Below, piece after piece: positions 8,478 through 16,781 of a DNA stretch of 64,000 bases. The stretch lies in the NCBI GenBank assembly GCA_963977135.1, contig CAXBNN010000013.1, forward strand, positions 9,588-73,587, written 5' to 3'. How positions within the stretch are numbered: the stretch's first letter is position 1; every line of letters begins with the position of its first letter. Source of the stretch: UBA2040 sp963977135 (GTDB lineage Bacteria; Bacteroidota; Bacteroidia; Flavobacteriales_D; Crocinitomicaceae). The translations under genes and the position numbers were made by a program. The notes beneath the pieces are model-generated. The model was given only the letters and a program-made list of their open reading frames with translations, searched no databases and was not told where the DNA came from.

Positions 8478-9647
8478 TTAAGTAGCTGAAGTACTATATT
8501 TCAAATGCCACAATAAATAAAGCAAAGCAACCAATGCCAGCAAAGCGCCAAAGCCAAATGCTAAAGGAACGGTAGACCAAGTGCTATCGTATAAGAAAAC
8601 AGTCGATAATGACCCAACTATAAATCCAGCCTCCAAAGCTATGAACATTGTACCGGAACCAATTCCGCGTCTTTCTGGATGAGAAAGGTCAGCCGTCCAA
8701 GAGAAAATGGTTGGACTAGAAATACCCGTAGCAAATCCAAACATGATCGCTGCCGCTGTATATATTTCCCAGGTGGTTGAATAAGCAATCATCGTTACAC
8801 TGATTATTAGCAAGGACATACCTATTAATAATGTTTTACGTCTGCCGATATTATCGGATAATCCTCCGCTGAATAATCTCACGAAAATGGTGGAAATAGT
8901 ATAGAACAAGAAAAACCATCCTTTGTTGGAAATACCCAAGTATTCAGAAATGTCAGGTGTTATTGTGAAGATGATTCCAGAACTTACTGCTGATAGAAAC
9001 ATTACCAAAGCACATGGCCAAACGGATGGCTCAACAATTTCTTTTAGTCCAATTTTTAATAATCCAAAACGAAATTTCTGTTTGTTTTCTTTCGGTAATG
9101 TTTCTCGAACAAAGCCCAATAGTATTGCAGAAATTCCAGAAAATATTGCAGACATCAGGAATAAATTATTTATACCAAAGCTCTCTGTTATTGGTGAGCC
9201 GAGTGATTGTCCAACTCCGATTCCAAGAGAAATGAATGTTCCCCAGATCCCCATTCCTCGGCCACGTCTATTGACTGGTAGGATATCTGTAATTAAAGCT
9301 GTTGCTCCAGTTGGCATAAATCCGGCTCCGATTCCATGAATGAATCTCAGTCCGAGAAAGAAAAATACAGTATGACTCAAAGGGTAGAGCATGCTCGTTA
9401 TCAAAGCAACGGCAACACCCGCATACATTACTCGTTTTCTGCCAATAGTATCCGACAATTTCCCTGAAAAAGGTCTAGAAATAAGTGCGGTGATAGCGAA
9501 GAAAGTATAAATTAACCCTTTTTTATCCGCCCCTCCAAGATTCGTAATGAACTGATTTAGTTCGGGTAAGATTAGATTAAAACTCGTCATGAACAAGAAC
9601 ATGGAGAGACATAACATCCAAAAGTTCTTGCTGTACGTATTTATCAT
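8478..9647 (-). CDS. MFS transporter (drug/metabolite exporter type)
   Basis: 389 aa with about 12 membrane segments. Motif A occurs in the loop between segments 2 and 3 (SGKLSDTIGRKRVMYAG) and again in the C-terminal half (SGGLSDNIGRRKTLLIG). MFSW-type repeats such as GFMPTGATALITDILPVNRRG support a proton-driven exporter, but the substrate cannot be inferred. ATG at 9647 sits 4 nt downstream of a TAATTTTG box on the minus strand, so the message is probably leaderless. Monocistronic. Confidence 0.88.
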   Translation of the reverse strand: MINTYSKNFWMLCLSMFLFMTSFNLILPELNQFITNLGGADKKGLIYTFFAITALISRPFSGKLSDTIGRKRVMYAGVAVALITSMLYPLSHTVFFFLGLRFIHGIGAGFMPTGATALITDILPVNRRGRGMGIWGTFISLGIGVGQSLGSPITESFGINNLFLMSAIFSGISAILLGFVRETLPKENKQKFRFGLLKIGLKEIVEPSVWPCALVMFLSAVSSGIIFTITPDISEYLGISNKGWFFLFYTISTIFVRLFSGGLSDNIGRRKTLLIGMSLLIISVTMIAYSTTWEIYTAAAIMFGFATGISSPTIFSWTADLSHPERRGIGSGTMFIALEAGFIVGSLSTVFLYDSTWSTVPLAFGFGALLALVALLYLLWHLKYSTSAT

Positions 9648-9651
9648 GGCG

Positions 9652-9659
9652 CAAAATTA
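9652..9659 (-). promoter_or_regulatory. -7 box TAATTTTG of the MFS gene
   Basis: On the minus strand TAATTTTG (9659-9652) is followed by 4 nt and then the ATG. No -33 TTTG is evident upstream. Confidence 0.55.
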
Positions 9660-9806
9660 CTTTCTTTTTTGATTTATTGTCAGGATTGAAAGACGAAAGC
9701 GTCGAAATATTGGAACTATTAACAATTAATTAGATTGAGTAGGTATGAATAAACTAAGTTGGTCTTAACTTGTTATTCTTCTAAAGCAGTCATTAAAAAC
9801 AGAAAC

Positions 9807-10319
9807 ATGAAATACATATTATCAACACTAATCTTAGCAACTGCATTATTAGCTTGCAGTTCTTCGATCAATTCAACTTCGGAAGAAAATGGAGTAGTAA
9901 GAACTTCAAAATTGCAGCCTGGAGATTCCACAAAAGTTGTAAAGACTGAAGCTGAATGGAAGAAATTGCTTTCACCTGAACAATATTATGTCACTAGAGA
10001 AGCTGGAACAGAGCGACCTTTTACCGGCAAGTATTGGGATAATCACGACAAAGGAACTTATACTTGTGTTTGTTGCGATCTTCCATTATTTTCAAGCGAA
10101 ACGAAATTTGAATCAGGAACTGGTTGGCCAAGTTTTTATGCTCCAATCAACTCGAAAAATATTCTAGTAGGAGTTGACAACAGCTTAGGAATGAGTCGTG
10201 ATGAATTGAATTGTGTTCGTTGTGATGCTCATTTAGGCCATGTTTTCAGTGACGGACCGAAACCTACAGGAATGCGTTACTGCATAAATTCCGCTTCGTT
10301 GAATTTTGAGAAAAAATAA
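9807..10319 (+). CDS. msrB: Peptide-methionine (R)-S-oxide reductase MsrB, lipoprotein
   Basis: 170 aa from the ATG at 9807; the longer in-frame version from 9759 would destroy the lipoprotein signal. Lipobox LLAC gives Cys17, so the enzyme should be anchored facing the periplasm. The MsrB domain is complete: KLLSPEQYYVTREAGTERPF, two zinc CxxC pairs (YTCVCCDLPLF and NCVRCDAHLGHVF), GTGWPSFYAP, and the catalytic Cys in RYCINSASLNF. It reduces the R form of methionine sulfoxide in oxidised proteins. No MsrA is adjacent. A strong terminator follows. Confidence 0.95.
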   Translation: MKYILSTLILATALLACSSSINSTSEENGVVRTSKLQPGDSTKVVKTEAEWKKLLSPEQYYVTREAGTERPFTGKYWDNHDKGTYTCVCCDLPLFSSETKFESGTGWPSFYAPINSKNILVGVDNSLGMSRDELNCVRCDAHLGHVFSDGPKPTGMRYCINSASLNFEKK

Positions 10320-10352
10320 TTCGCTTAGTTTAAAGATTATTTTACCTAAAAG

Positions 10353-10387
10353 AAAAGCCCTCAATTCTTATGGAATTGAGGGCTTTT
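10353..10387 (+). terminator. Rho-independent terminator after msrB
   Basis: A perfect 15-bp stem, AAAAGCCCTCAATTC (10353-10367) with GAATTGAGGGCTTTT (10373-10387), encloses the loop TTATG. The A-run on one side and U-run on the other make it usable in both directions. Confidence 0.9.
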
Positions 10388-10576
10388 GGAAACAAGGGTG
10401 ATTACTAGTCACCGTTGTATATTTAGTTGTGACAATATCCTCTGCTATTTTTAATCTTTTTAGGAACTTAAGACGTACTGATTAGAAATCAGTCACATTT
10501 TTGTCATTTGCTGTATTTGAAATTTATACAATTGCAAATTGTCGCTGAAAATATATTTAAAACAAAAAGTCATAAA
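10388..10576. other. Gene-free stretch between two terminators
   Basis: The whole gap between msrB and the next gene is 335 bases; apart from the two terminators at its ends I find no coding frame, tRNA or convincing RNA gene. It contains weak hairpins: GGTGA/TCACC around 10397-10413 and CTGATT/AATCAG around 10478-10492. Confidence 0.5.
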
Positions 10577-10604
10577 AAAAGCGACTAATAAAATAGTCGC
10601 TTTT
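10577..10604 (-). terminator. Terminator of the small periplasmic protein gene
   Basis: The stem AAAAGCGACTA (10577-10587) pairs with TAGTCGCTTTT (10594-10604) around a 6-nt loop, 51 bp beyond the stop codon of the leftward gene ending at 10655. The flanking A-run (10574-10580) reads as a U-tract on the minus strand. Confidence 0.8.
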
Positions 10605-10654
10605 AATTATTTCAAAATTATCCACTTAACCGCAGTTAAGCACTTTTTATGCTA

Positions 10655-11068
10655 TTAATGCATTTCTTGACTTGCAGCTTTTCTAGCTTCAACTTCTTTG
10701 AATCGAACGATTTGTTCTTCAGTTAAATATGATTTAATCAATCCATTTCTACCAGCGTTGTTTCCGTCTAAAGCTTCTTGCTTTTGAGCTTCTGTCCATG
10801 TAGCATGAACAAGAACTGCTTCATTCTTCATGTTAATAGCCAAATTCGTTTCATAGATTTTCGCAATTTGATCATCAGTCAACATCAATTCTTTTGTCAA
10901 ATTATCTGTTTGCATTTTTGCTTTCTGCTCAGGTGTTTCTTTTACTTTTACAACACCTTCTTCTTGCTTCACATTTTTTCTAACCTCAGGACGTCCCTCA
11001 GCTTGACCGAATGAATTGAATGCGAACAATCCTGCTACTACTATACTACCTATTTTCATTATTTTCAT
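10655..11068 (-). CDS. Small periplasmic protein, Spy/LTxxQ-like
   Basis: 137 aa. The signal peptide is about residues 1-22 (FNSFG-Q), starting at ATG 11068 or possibly the ATG three codons in. The mature part is all-helical and charged, with two motifs LMLTDDQIAKIYETN and YLTEEQIVRFKEVEA that resemble the LTxxQ repeats of Spy/CpxP periplasmic chaperones. That resemblance is short and unproven. Single gene with its own terminator. A perfect 14-bp palindrome lies directly upstream of the start, suggesting regulation by a dimeric repressor. Confidence 0.75.
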   Translation of the reverse strand: MKIMKIGSIVVAGLFAFNSFGQAEGRPEVRKNVKQEEGVVKVKETPEQKAKMQTDNLTKELMLTDDQIAKIYETNLAINMKNEAVLVHATWTEAQKQEALDGNNAGRNGLIKSYLTEEQIVRFKEVEARKAASQEMH

Positions 11069-11070
11069 GA

Positions 11071-11084
11071 TAAAACGTTTTATT
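11071..11084. promoter_or_regulatory. Perfect palindrome ATAAAACGTTTTAT, possible operator
   Basis: A 14-bp perfect palindrome lies 2-16 nt upstream of the start codon of the leftward Spy-like gene. Its position would place it at the transcription start or 5' end of the message, where a dimeric repressor could act. No regulator is identified. Confidence 0.4.
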
Positions 11085-11186
11085 TAATTTACAATCTGGT
11101 TTTCAATTTCTATGCCAAAGAAAAGAAATCTTTTTTTAAAAAGCTTAACTTAGTAAAGTAATTCATTTACCTGTTAAAGTCTTTCC

Positions 11187-11930
11187 ATGCGCAACTATCT
11201 ATTAAACGCTATTTACTGCCTAACGGTTGCCTTAATAATGTCAAGTTGTATCGTTTCAACAATAAAAGATGCGAGTAAAGGGAAAGGTGCATCTCTAAAT
11301 TTGAGTAAGAAACATCTAACGGAAATACCGGCATACGTATTTGAACAAAAGGATTTAAAAGTTCTGCGCCTTTTCAGAAATCAGATTTCTTCCATTCCAC
11401 CAGAAATTGGGCAGCTAGAAAATTTGGAAGAACTCTATATTGGGAGCAATGATTTAATCTCATTACCACCGGAAATTGGAAATTTGAAGAAGTTGAAAAT
11501 CTTGTCTGTGAAATACAACAAGTTGGAATCATTGCCCGAAGAAATTGGAGATTTAAGAAGTCTTGAACAAATCTGGTTGAACCAAAATCAATTGAAAGAG
11601 ATTCCTATGAGTATTGGGAAACTCGATAAATTAGAAAATCTGCAATTACAATTCAATCAATTAAAACATTTACCTCCAACTCTTGGGATGTGTCGTAACT
11701 TGAGGTTTATTTATTTGAACCGAAACAATATTGAAGAGATTTCGGATGATTTTGCTCAATTGACGAATTTGAAAGAGCTATATCTTGCCGGTGCAGGGCC
11801 GATGACATTGGTTACAGAAAAACTATGTGATTTGCGTATGTTGGAGATTCTCGAAATAGATCGGTTTACGGCAATACCGCCTTGTTTATTGGTTCTGCAA
11901 GCCAACCGACTTCAGATTATCGTCAAATAG
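11187..11930 (+). CDS. Leucine-rich-repeat lipoprotein
   Basis: 247 aa. Signal with lipobox MSSC (Cys21). From residue ~35 to ~215 there are about seven 23-residue leucine-rich repeats of the form LxxLPxEIGxLxxLxxLxLxxN, for example ISSIPPEIGQLENLEELYIG and KLESLPEEIGDLRSLEQIWL. The consensus is that of plant-like/bacterial surface LRRs used for protein binding. A membrane-anchored binding protein with unknown ligand is the safest reading. Its 3' end overlaps the 3' end of the convergent CPBP gene by 8 bp, so no intergenic terminator exists. Confidence 0.88.
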   Translation: MRNYLLNAIYCLTVALIMSSCIVSTIKDASKGKGASLNLSKKHLTEIPAYVFEQKDLKVLRLFRNQISSIPPEIGQLENLEELYIGSNDLISLPPEIGNLKKLKILSVKYNKLESLPEEIGDLRSLEQIWLNQNQLKEIPMSIGKLDKLENLQLQFNQLKHLPPTLGMCRNLRFIYLNRNNIEEISDDFAQLTNLKELYLAGAGPMTLVTEKLCDLRMLEILEIDRFTAIPPCLLVLQANRLQIIVK

Positions 11931-12483
11931 TTTCTTCCTTGTCGGAAATAATGGTCATAAATAATACAAGGTCGTAGGAAAAATGTGCGCCTATACTAAA
12001 CCATTGACCAAAAGTATCGTACCCAAAAGATATTAAAACTATGAAAGGTAGCACTAGAAGTCCATACAGGGACATTCGCCAATTCATCGGGTTTAGATAA
12101 CCATGAATAGCCACGAAAAATATGGAAGTAAACCAAACCCCAAGTATAGGTTGCATACCTGCTCTGAACAATAATTCTTCCCCAACACCAGCACAAATTG
12201 AAAGAAATATGGCATCAAAAACCGTTAGTCGCATGCTTTTGACCAAGTTCTCAACTCGATTAGGCATGCTTTCGAATACTGGTGCGCCCATGAACAAAAG
12301 AGCAAAAAAAGCATAGATAACACCGAAAATGATTCCAAAAGCTGTTTCAGGCATCCAGATTTCTTCCCAGCGAAGAAATTGTTGTAAAGTGATACCATCC
12401 TGCCAATACCAGTAAAAGTAGGCAGGTAAGGGAAATAGGAATAAAGTTACGATACCGAGAATGTAGATGCTTCGCTTGCTCAA
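11923..12483 (-). CDS. CPBP intramembrane metalloprotease (CAAX protease family)
   Basis: 186 aa with about five membrane segments. Motif 1 is GEELLFRAG (Glu102, Glu103, Arg107), motif 2 has His127 in VAIHGYLNP, and motif 3 is HFSYDLV (His167, Asp171). These are the family's putative metal and catalytic residues. Family members include CAAX prenyl proteases and bacteriocin self-immunity proteins; the local substrate is unknown. The start is TTG at 12483: the frame is open only to a TGA about 45 bp upstream and holds no ATG. Divergent from the MscS channel gene. Confidence 0.85.
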   Translation of the reverse strand: MSKRSIYILGIVTLFLFPLPAYFYWYWQDGITLQQFLRWEEIWMPETAFGIIFGVIYAFFALLFMGAPVFESMPNRVENLVKSMRLTVFDAIFLSICAGVGEELLFRAGMQPILGVWFTSIFFVAIHGYLNPMNWRMSLYGLLVLPFIVLISFGYDTFGQWFSIGAHFSYDLVLFMTIISDKEETI

Positions 12484-12492
12484 GAAGTTGTT

Positions 12493-12500
12493 TACTTTTG
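12493..12500 (+). promoter_or_regulatory. -7 box TACTTTTG of the MscS gene
   Basis: TACTTTTG stands 15 nt upstream of ATG 12516 in the 32-bp gap between divergent genes. It rules out the in-frame TTG at 12498, which lies inside the box. Confidence 0.5.
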
Positions 12501-12515
12501 TGTAAAAATAGTAAG

Positions 12516-13787
12516 ATGAAGGAAAGTATCATTCAATGGATAAAAAGTTTTTATTACCACATGAATAATGGAGTAGAAGTTTTTGATCAAATCAGTTTTG
12601 ATAACCATTCTTTTTATTGGACGGCAGGACTTTTATTAGGGTTTTCTATTCTTTTTGTGGCAATGTGGTATTTTTCTCGACTGTTTTTAGTTCGAGTTAT
12701 GCACATTTTGGTTGATAGATCAACAGTCACGTGGGATGACCATTTAATCCATAATAGAGTTTTTAGATCTATGGCTCATCTGATTCCATTGATGTTTGTA
12801 GAATATTTCCTTTCAACTATTTTTTATGCTTATCCGAAAATGGAAGGCCTGTGGGAGAAAATAGTCTCAATAGCTATTCTCATAGCGATTATGATAACCA
12901 TTAATAGAGCACTAAATGCCTTGCGTGATTTAATTGAAGAAAATGTAAAATACCGAGATAAGCCAATTCAATCCTATGTTCAGGTCGCTAAAATTGTTGT
13001 TAGTTTAATAATCGTCATTTTTATACTTTCAACTGCCACAGGCAAGTCTCCACTCGTTTTCTTCGGCGGAATGGGAGCAGCAGCTGCTATCTTGATTTTA
13101 GTTTTTAAGGATACCATCTTAGGTTTTATTGGAAGTATTCAAATTGCTACCAATGACATTCTTCGAATAAGTGATTGGGTGACAATGGAAAAATATGGAG
13201 CTGATGGTGAGGTAGAAGCGATTTCATTGGCTACAGTGAAGATTCGGAATTTTGACAAAACTATCACCACAATTCCAACCTACGCTTTCATTTCTGATTC
13301 GTTCAAAAACTGGCGGGGAATGCAAGAATCAGATGGAAGAAGAATAAAAAGACCAATTCATATCCAAATTGATTCTGTAAAATTTGCTACACCAGAATTA
13401 CTCGATAAATTAAAATCTATCAAATTACTATCTGAGTTTGTTCCGAAAAGGCAAAAAGAAATAGAGGATTACAACATCCTTCACGGGTTCACCGGAGAAA
13501 ATGCTGTAAATGGTCGGCGACAAACGAATCTCGGTTTATTCAGACGTTATGCGGAATACTATTTAATTAATCATCCCTTGGTGAATAAAGATATGCACCT
13601 AATGGTTCGTCAATTGGAATCCACAGAAAACGGAATGCCTTTGGAAATATATTGTTTCTCTAGTTCAAAAGTCTGGGAAGAATATGAAGGTATTCAAGCT
13701 GACATTTTCGATCATCTATTTGCGGTCATTCATCATTTTGATTTAGCTGTTTTCGAAAGACCAACAGGGAAAGATTTTAGGAAGTGA
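12516..13787 (+). CDS. Mechanosensitive channel, MscS family, YbdG-like
   Basis: 423 aa from ATG 12516. About five N-terminal membrane segments lead to the MscS pore helix and beta domain: GMGAAAAILILVFKDTILGF, then IQIATNDILRISDWVTME, and TIPTYAFISDSFKNWRGMQE. The size and the C-terminal segment (GRRIKRPIHIQIDSV, LLSEFVPKRQKEIEDYN) match E. coli YbdG (MscM) rather than the shorter MscS. It should act as a tension-gated inner-membrane channel that protects against osmotic downshock. Single gene. Confidence 0.93.
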   Translation: MKESIIQWIKSFYYHMNNGVEVFDQISFDNHSFYWTAGLLLGFSILFVAMWYFSRLFLVRVMHILVDRSTVTWDDHLIHNRVFRSMAHLIPLMFVEYFLSTIFYAYPKMEGLWEKIVSIAILIAIMITINRALNALRDLIEENVKYRDKPIQSYVQVAKIVVSLIIVIFILSTATGKSPLVFFGGMGAAAAILILVFKDTILGFIGSIQIATNDILRISDWVTMEKYGADGEVEAISLATVKIRNFDKTITTIPTYAFISDSFKNWRGMQESDGRRIKRPIHIQIDSVKFATPELLDKLKSIKLLSEFVPKRQKEIEDYNILHGFTGENAVNGRRQTNLGLFRRYAEYYLINHPLVNKDMHLMVRQLESTENGMPLEIYCFSSSKVWEEYEGIQADIFDHLFAVIHHFDLAVFERPTGKDFRK

Positions 13788-13794
13788 TGAGATA

Positions 13795-13970
13795 GTTTCA
13801 AGTTTCAAGTTCTTTTTCAATAAGTTGAAAAATTCAAAGTTGCAAGTTCTGTATGGTTATTTTGCGCAAACTGCTCGGTATTGAACTTTGACCAAATCGA
13901 ACCTAAGCGCACAAAACTTGCGACTTGAAGAGCGTTTCGAAGAAATCGCTCAACTTGTAACTCGTAACTT
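13795..13970. repeat. Intergenic word-repeat region (caagttt / aacttg)
   Basis: The gap between the convergent mscS-like and AMP nucleosidase genes contains TTTCAAGTTTCAAGTTC at its left, GTTGCAAGTTCTGT near 13839, and the inverted forms ACAAAACTTGCGAC near 13913 and AACTTGTAACTCGTAAC near 13952. A further imperfect hairpin, GAGCGtTTcgaagAAatCGCTC, sits inside. These arms form one or more long imperfect hairpins and may end transcription from both sides. Confidence 0.5.
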
Positions 13971-13974
13971 TCTT

Positions 13975-14745
13975 TTAAAATCTCAAGTGCTTTACCGTAT
14001 CCCCATTATTGATTAATTGGCGTAAGGATTCAATACCTATTTCTAGATGATTTTGAACATAGTTTGCGGTTACACTTATATCGCTGGCTTCCGTTTTTAC
14101 CCCATCTGGTGTCATAGGTTGATCGCTGACTAACAATAAAGCACCAGTTGGAATTCTATTTGCAAATCCAACAGTAAATATGGTTGCCGTTTCCATGTCA
14201 ATTGCCATTGCTCGGCAAGATTTCAAATACTTCTTAAATTTATTATCGTGTTCCCAAACTCGTCTATTGGTAGTATAACATGTTCCAGTCCAATAGTCTA
14301 ATGATCGATCTCTAATCGTTGTTGATATAGCTTTTTGAAGTGCAAATGAAGGTAAAGCTGGAACTTCCGGTTGCATATAATCATTGCTGGTTCCTTCACC
14401 TCGTATAGCTGCAATAGGTAAAATCAAATCGCCAACTGCGTTTTTCTTTTTCAGTCCACCGCATTTCCCCAGGAACAAAACCGCTTTTGGCTTAATTGCA
14501 GATAATAAATCCATGCAGGTAGCTGCTGAAGCACTTCCCATCCCAAAATTAATAATGGTTATTCCATCCGCCGTTGCACAAGACATTGGTTTCCCTTTGC
14601 CAATTACCTCTACATTGTTATTTGAGGCAAATTGATCAACATAGTTCTGAAAATTACAGATGAGAATGTATTCGCCAAAATTTTCTAAACTCTCGCCTGT
14701 ATATCTGGGTAACCAATTGTCAACGATTTCTTTTTTTGTCTTCAT
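13975..14745 (-). CDS. amn: AMP nucleosidase
   Basis: 256 aa, the short form seen in Bacteroidota, without the N-terminal domain of the E. coli enzyme. Purine-phosphorylase-family motifs are clear: INFGMGSASAATCMDLL, VLFLGKCGGLKKKNAVGDLI, the substrate-binding AIDMETATIFTVG, and LLLVSDQPMTPDGVKT with the catalytic Asp. The reaction is AMP + H2O to adenine and ribose 5-phosphate, which regulates adenylate pools in the cytosol. Start ATG at 14745. Monocistronic, convergent with the mscS-like gene. Confidence 0.92.
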   Translation of the reverse strand: MKTKKEIVDNWLPRYTGESLENFGEYILICNFQNYVDQFASNNNVEVIGKGKPMSCATADGITIINFGMGSASAATCMDLLSAIKPKAVLFLGKCGGLKKKNAVGDLILPIAAIRGEGTSNDYMQPEVPALPSFALQKAISTTIRDRSLDYWTGTCYTTNRRVWEHDNKFKKYLKSCRAMAIDMETATIFTVGFANRIPTGALLLVSDQPMTPDGVKTEASDISVTANYVQNHLEIGIESLRQLINNGDTVKHLRF

Positions 14746-14847
14746 ATCTTGAAATTAAGGAAATTGTAGGATTAACGTCCTATTCGTAAATAAAGTATTC
14801 TTCAATAGAATAAGGTTCTAAAATCTATTTCTTAGTATTGTACGTAG

Positions 14848-15966
14848 ATGTTTCAAATGAAGATTCAAAAAGAGCAACTTTTAATTCGTAGTCTAATTGT
14901 ATCCTTTTTCCTTTGTGTTGGACTAAATTCTTTTGCACAAGATTCGACAAAAGTTAAACCACGAATAAAGTTGTTTGGCATACCAGCCGCTTATTATACT
15001 CCAGAAACAGGTTTTGCCGTCGGAGCTTTGGGGGTAATTAGTTTTAATTGGAAAAATGATTCAATCAACGCAAGGATATCCAACATTACACTTGGTTTTT
15101 CGATAACTGTATTGGACCAATTGCTTTTTTATTTGCCATTTAACTTGTTATTGAAAAATGATCAGCTCCGAGTCAACGGTGAAATAGGTTATTACAAATA
15201 CACCTATTTTTATTCAGGAATCGGGAATGTTTCAGGGACAAAAGAAGAAAAAGAGGAAAGCTTCCGAATTTCTTTTCCACGATTGCGATTAACTTTTCTA
15301 AAAAGAGTTTCACCAAGGTTTTTCATTGGTTTTCGCGGTGCCTTTGATTCCTATTCTGATTTAAGACTATCTGAAAATTCTAAAATTGCTGCAAATAATC
15401 TGAATGGAATTCAAGTTGGTAACAACTTAGGGTTTGGGCCAGCAATTCTTTACGACTCAAGATCAAGTATTTTTTATCCTAGAAAAGGCTTTTTAGTTGA
15501 CGTTATCAATACCAATGATTTAGGTAAAGTTGTAAGTGATTATGCCTTTTCACGTCTCATCGTTGATGCAAGTGTTTTTGTCTCACCTTTTAAAAAATCT
15601 GTAGTTGGTTACAATTTGTATTATCAGCAAAACACGGGAAATGTTCCTTTCTACCATTTAAGTCTGCTAGGCGGAAATAAAAAGTTGAGAGGTCAGTTTG
15701 AAGGTGAGTTTCGCGAAAAGTACGCTTGGCAAACGCAGTTAGAATGGCGACAAGAGTTTATGAAGAACTGGGGCGCAGCGGCATTTTTGGGAGTTGGATG
15801 GATTGCCCCAAATTGGAAATCGTTACAGCTAAAAAACCAACATGTCGGTTATGGCGTAGGTATAAGGTATAAAGTAAATAAGAAAGATCACATCAATATT
15901 CGGCTGGATGTTGGTTTTGGAAACGGTAAGGCTTACCCTTATATTACAATTGGTGAGGCTTTTTAA
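14848..15966 (+). CDS. BamA/TamA-type outer-membrane barrel without POTRA domains
   Basis: 372 aa. ATGs at 14848 and 14857 are both possible. Signal peptide ends near residue 31 (NSFA-Q). The mature protein is almost entirely a bacterial surface antigen (D15) barrel: RIKLFGIPAAYYTPETGFAVG opens it, SIFYPRKGFLVDV and GGNKKLRGQFEGEFR (equivalent of the BamA VRGF/Y loop) follow, and it ends in aromatic Phe (ITIGEAF). It lacks the POTRA repeats that full-length BamA needs, so it is not BamA itself. It is separated by 9 bp from the DUF547 gene and forms an operon with it. A near-match -7 box (TAGTATTG, 7 nt before the ATG) precedes it. Confidence 0.85.
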   Translation: MFQMKIQKEQLLIRSLIVSFFLCVGLNSFAQDSTKVKPRIKLFGIPAAYYTPETGFAVGALGVISFNWKNDSINARISNITLGFSITVLDQLLFYLPFNLLLKNDQLRVNGEIGYYKYTYFYSGIGNVSGTKEEKEESFRISFPRLRLTFLKRVSPRFFIGFRGAFDSYSDLRLSENSKIAANNLNGIQVGNNLGFGPAILYDSRSSIFYPRKGFLVDVINTNDLGKVVSDYAFSRLIVDASVFVSPFKKSVVGYNLYYQQNTGNVPFYHLSLLGGNKKLRGQFEGEFREKYAWQTQLEWRQEFMKNWGAAAFLGVGWIAPNWKSLQLKNQHVGYGVGIRYKVNKKDHINIRLDVGFGNGKAYPYITIGEAF

Positions 15967-15975
15967 ACTTGAATT

Positions 15976-16731
15976 ATGAGATTAATATTGATGTTTTTAT
16001 TGTTGCTGTTGTCGTTTAGTTTTAAAGCTCAGGTAGCTGGGAAAGCAGAAGTTTTATCCATAAGTTTTTTTGATGCAGTAAAGAATAATCAAACTGAAAA
16101 AGCAGATGCCTTGGCCAAGGAATTAGCAACTTACAATAGAGATTCCCTTCGTGAAGAATTGAATACTGACGATAAAATATTGGCTTTCTGGATGAATATC
16201 TACAATACGAATGTTCAATATATACTTAAAAAAGATGCATCGAAATTTGATGATAGAGGCGCCTTCTTCAAAGCGAAACAAATTACAATTGCTGGTGAAG
16301 TATTAAGTTTTGATGTCATTGAGCATGGCATTCTTCGGAAATCTAAATCGAAATTGAGTCTTGGTTATATAAGCAAAATCCGAGTTTCTAAATTTGAACG
16401 ACAATTCCGTATAAAGAGAGTGGATCCTCGTATTCATTATGCTTTGAATTGTGGCGCGTTAAGTTGTCCGCCTATTGTTCCTTATCATTCAGAAAAGGTG
16501 AATGAAGAACTGAATACTAGCGTTTCAGATTATTTAAGCAAATACTGTGTTGTTTCTGAAAACGAAGTAAAAGTCCCTGTTTTATTCTCATGGTTTCGCG
16601 CTGATTTTGGCGGAAAAAGAGGAATTCGTAAATTTTTAGTTCGTTACGGTATCACTCAAAAAGACGACAAAAAGAAAGATTTGAAATTCTTACCATACGA
16701 TTGGACATTGGCCTTAAACCCTTACAAATAA
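15976..16731 (+). CDS. DUF547 domain protein, exported
   Basis: 251 aa. Signal peptide 1-19 (FKA-Q). DUF547 marks: DDKILAFWMNIYNTNVQYIL, LSFDVIEHGILRK, then VDPRIHYALNCGALSCPPIVPY with its conserved H, NCG and SCPP, and VLFSWFRADFGG. The function of DUF547 is unknown; the HxxxNCG...SCPP core looks like a cysteine-containing active or metal site. It lies directly behind the D15-like barrel gene, so it may act in the periplasm with it (inference). Confidence 0.88.
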   Translation: MRLILMFLLLLLSFSFKAQVAGKAEVLSISFFDAVKNNQTEKADALAKELATYNRDSLREELNTDDKILAFWMNIYNTNVQYILKKDASKFDDRGAFFKAKQITIAGEVLSFDVIEHGILRKSKSKLSLGYISKIRVSKFERQFRIKRVDPRIHYALNCGALSCPPIVPYHSEKVNEELNTSVSDYLSKYCVVSENEVKVPVLFSWFRADFGGKRGIRKFLVRYGITQKDDKKKDLKFLPYDWTLALNPYK

Positions 16732-16769
16732 TTATTTCAAAATTTGAGGATTTCAGTCTAAATATGGTG

Positions 16770-16777
16770 TAATTTTG
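16770..16777 (+). promoter_or_regulatory. -7 box TAATTTTG of the EEP/T9SS gene
   Basis: The box is followed by only 4 nt before ATG 16782. TTTG at 16743-16746 is a possible -33 element with a 23-nt spacer. Confidence 0.55.
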
Positions 16778-16781
16778 CCGA

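Noticed and set aside
8923..9339. 138-aa frame opposite the MFS transporter gene
   Set aside because: It is antisense to a well-supported gene and has biased, low-complexity composition.
10388..10576. Possible small RNA in the gap after msrB
   Set aside because: Only weak 5-6 bp hairpins and no clear promoter; the two flanking terminators belong to the neighbouring genes.
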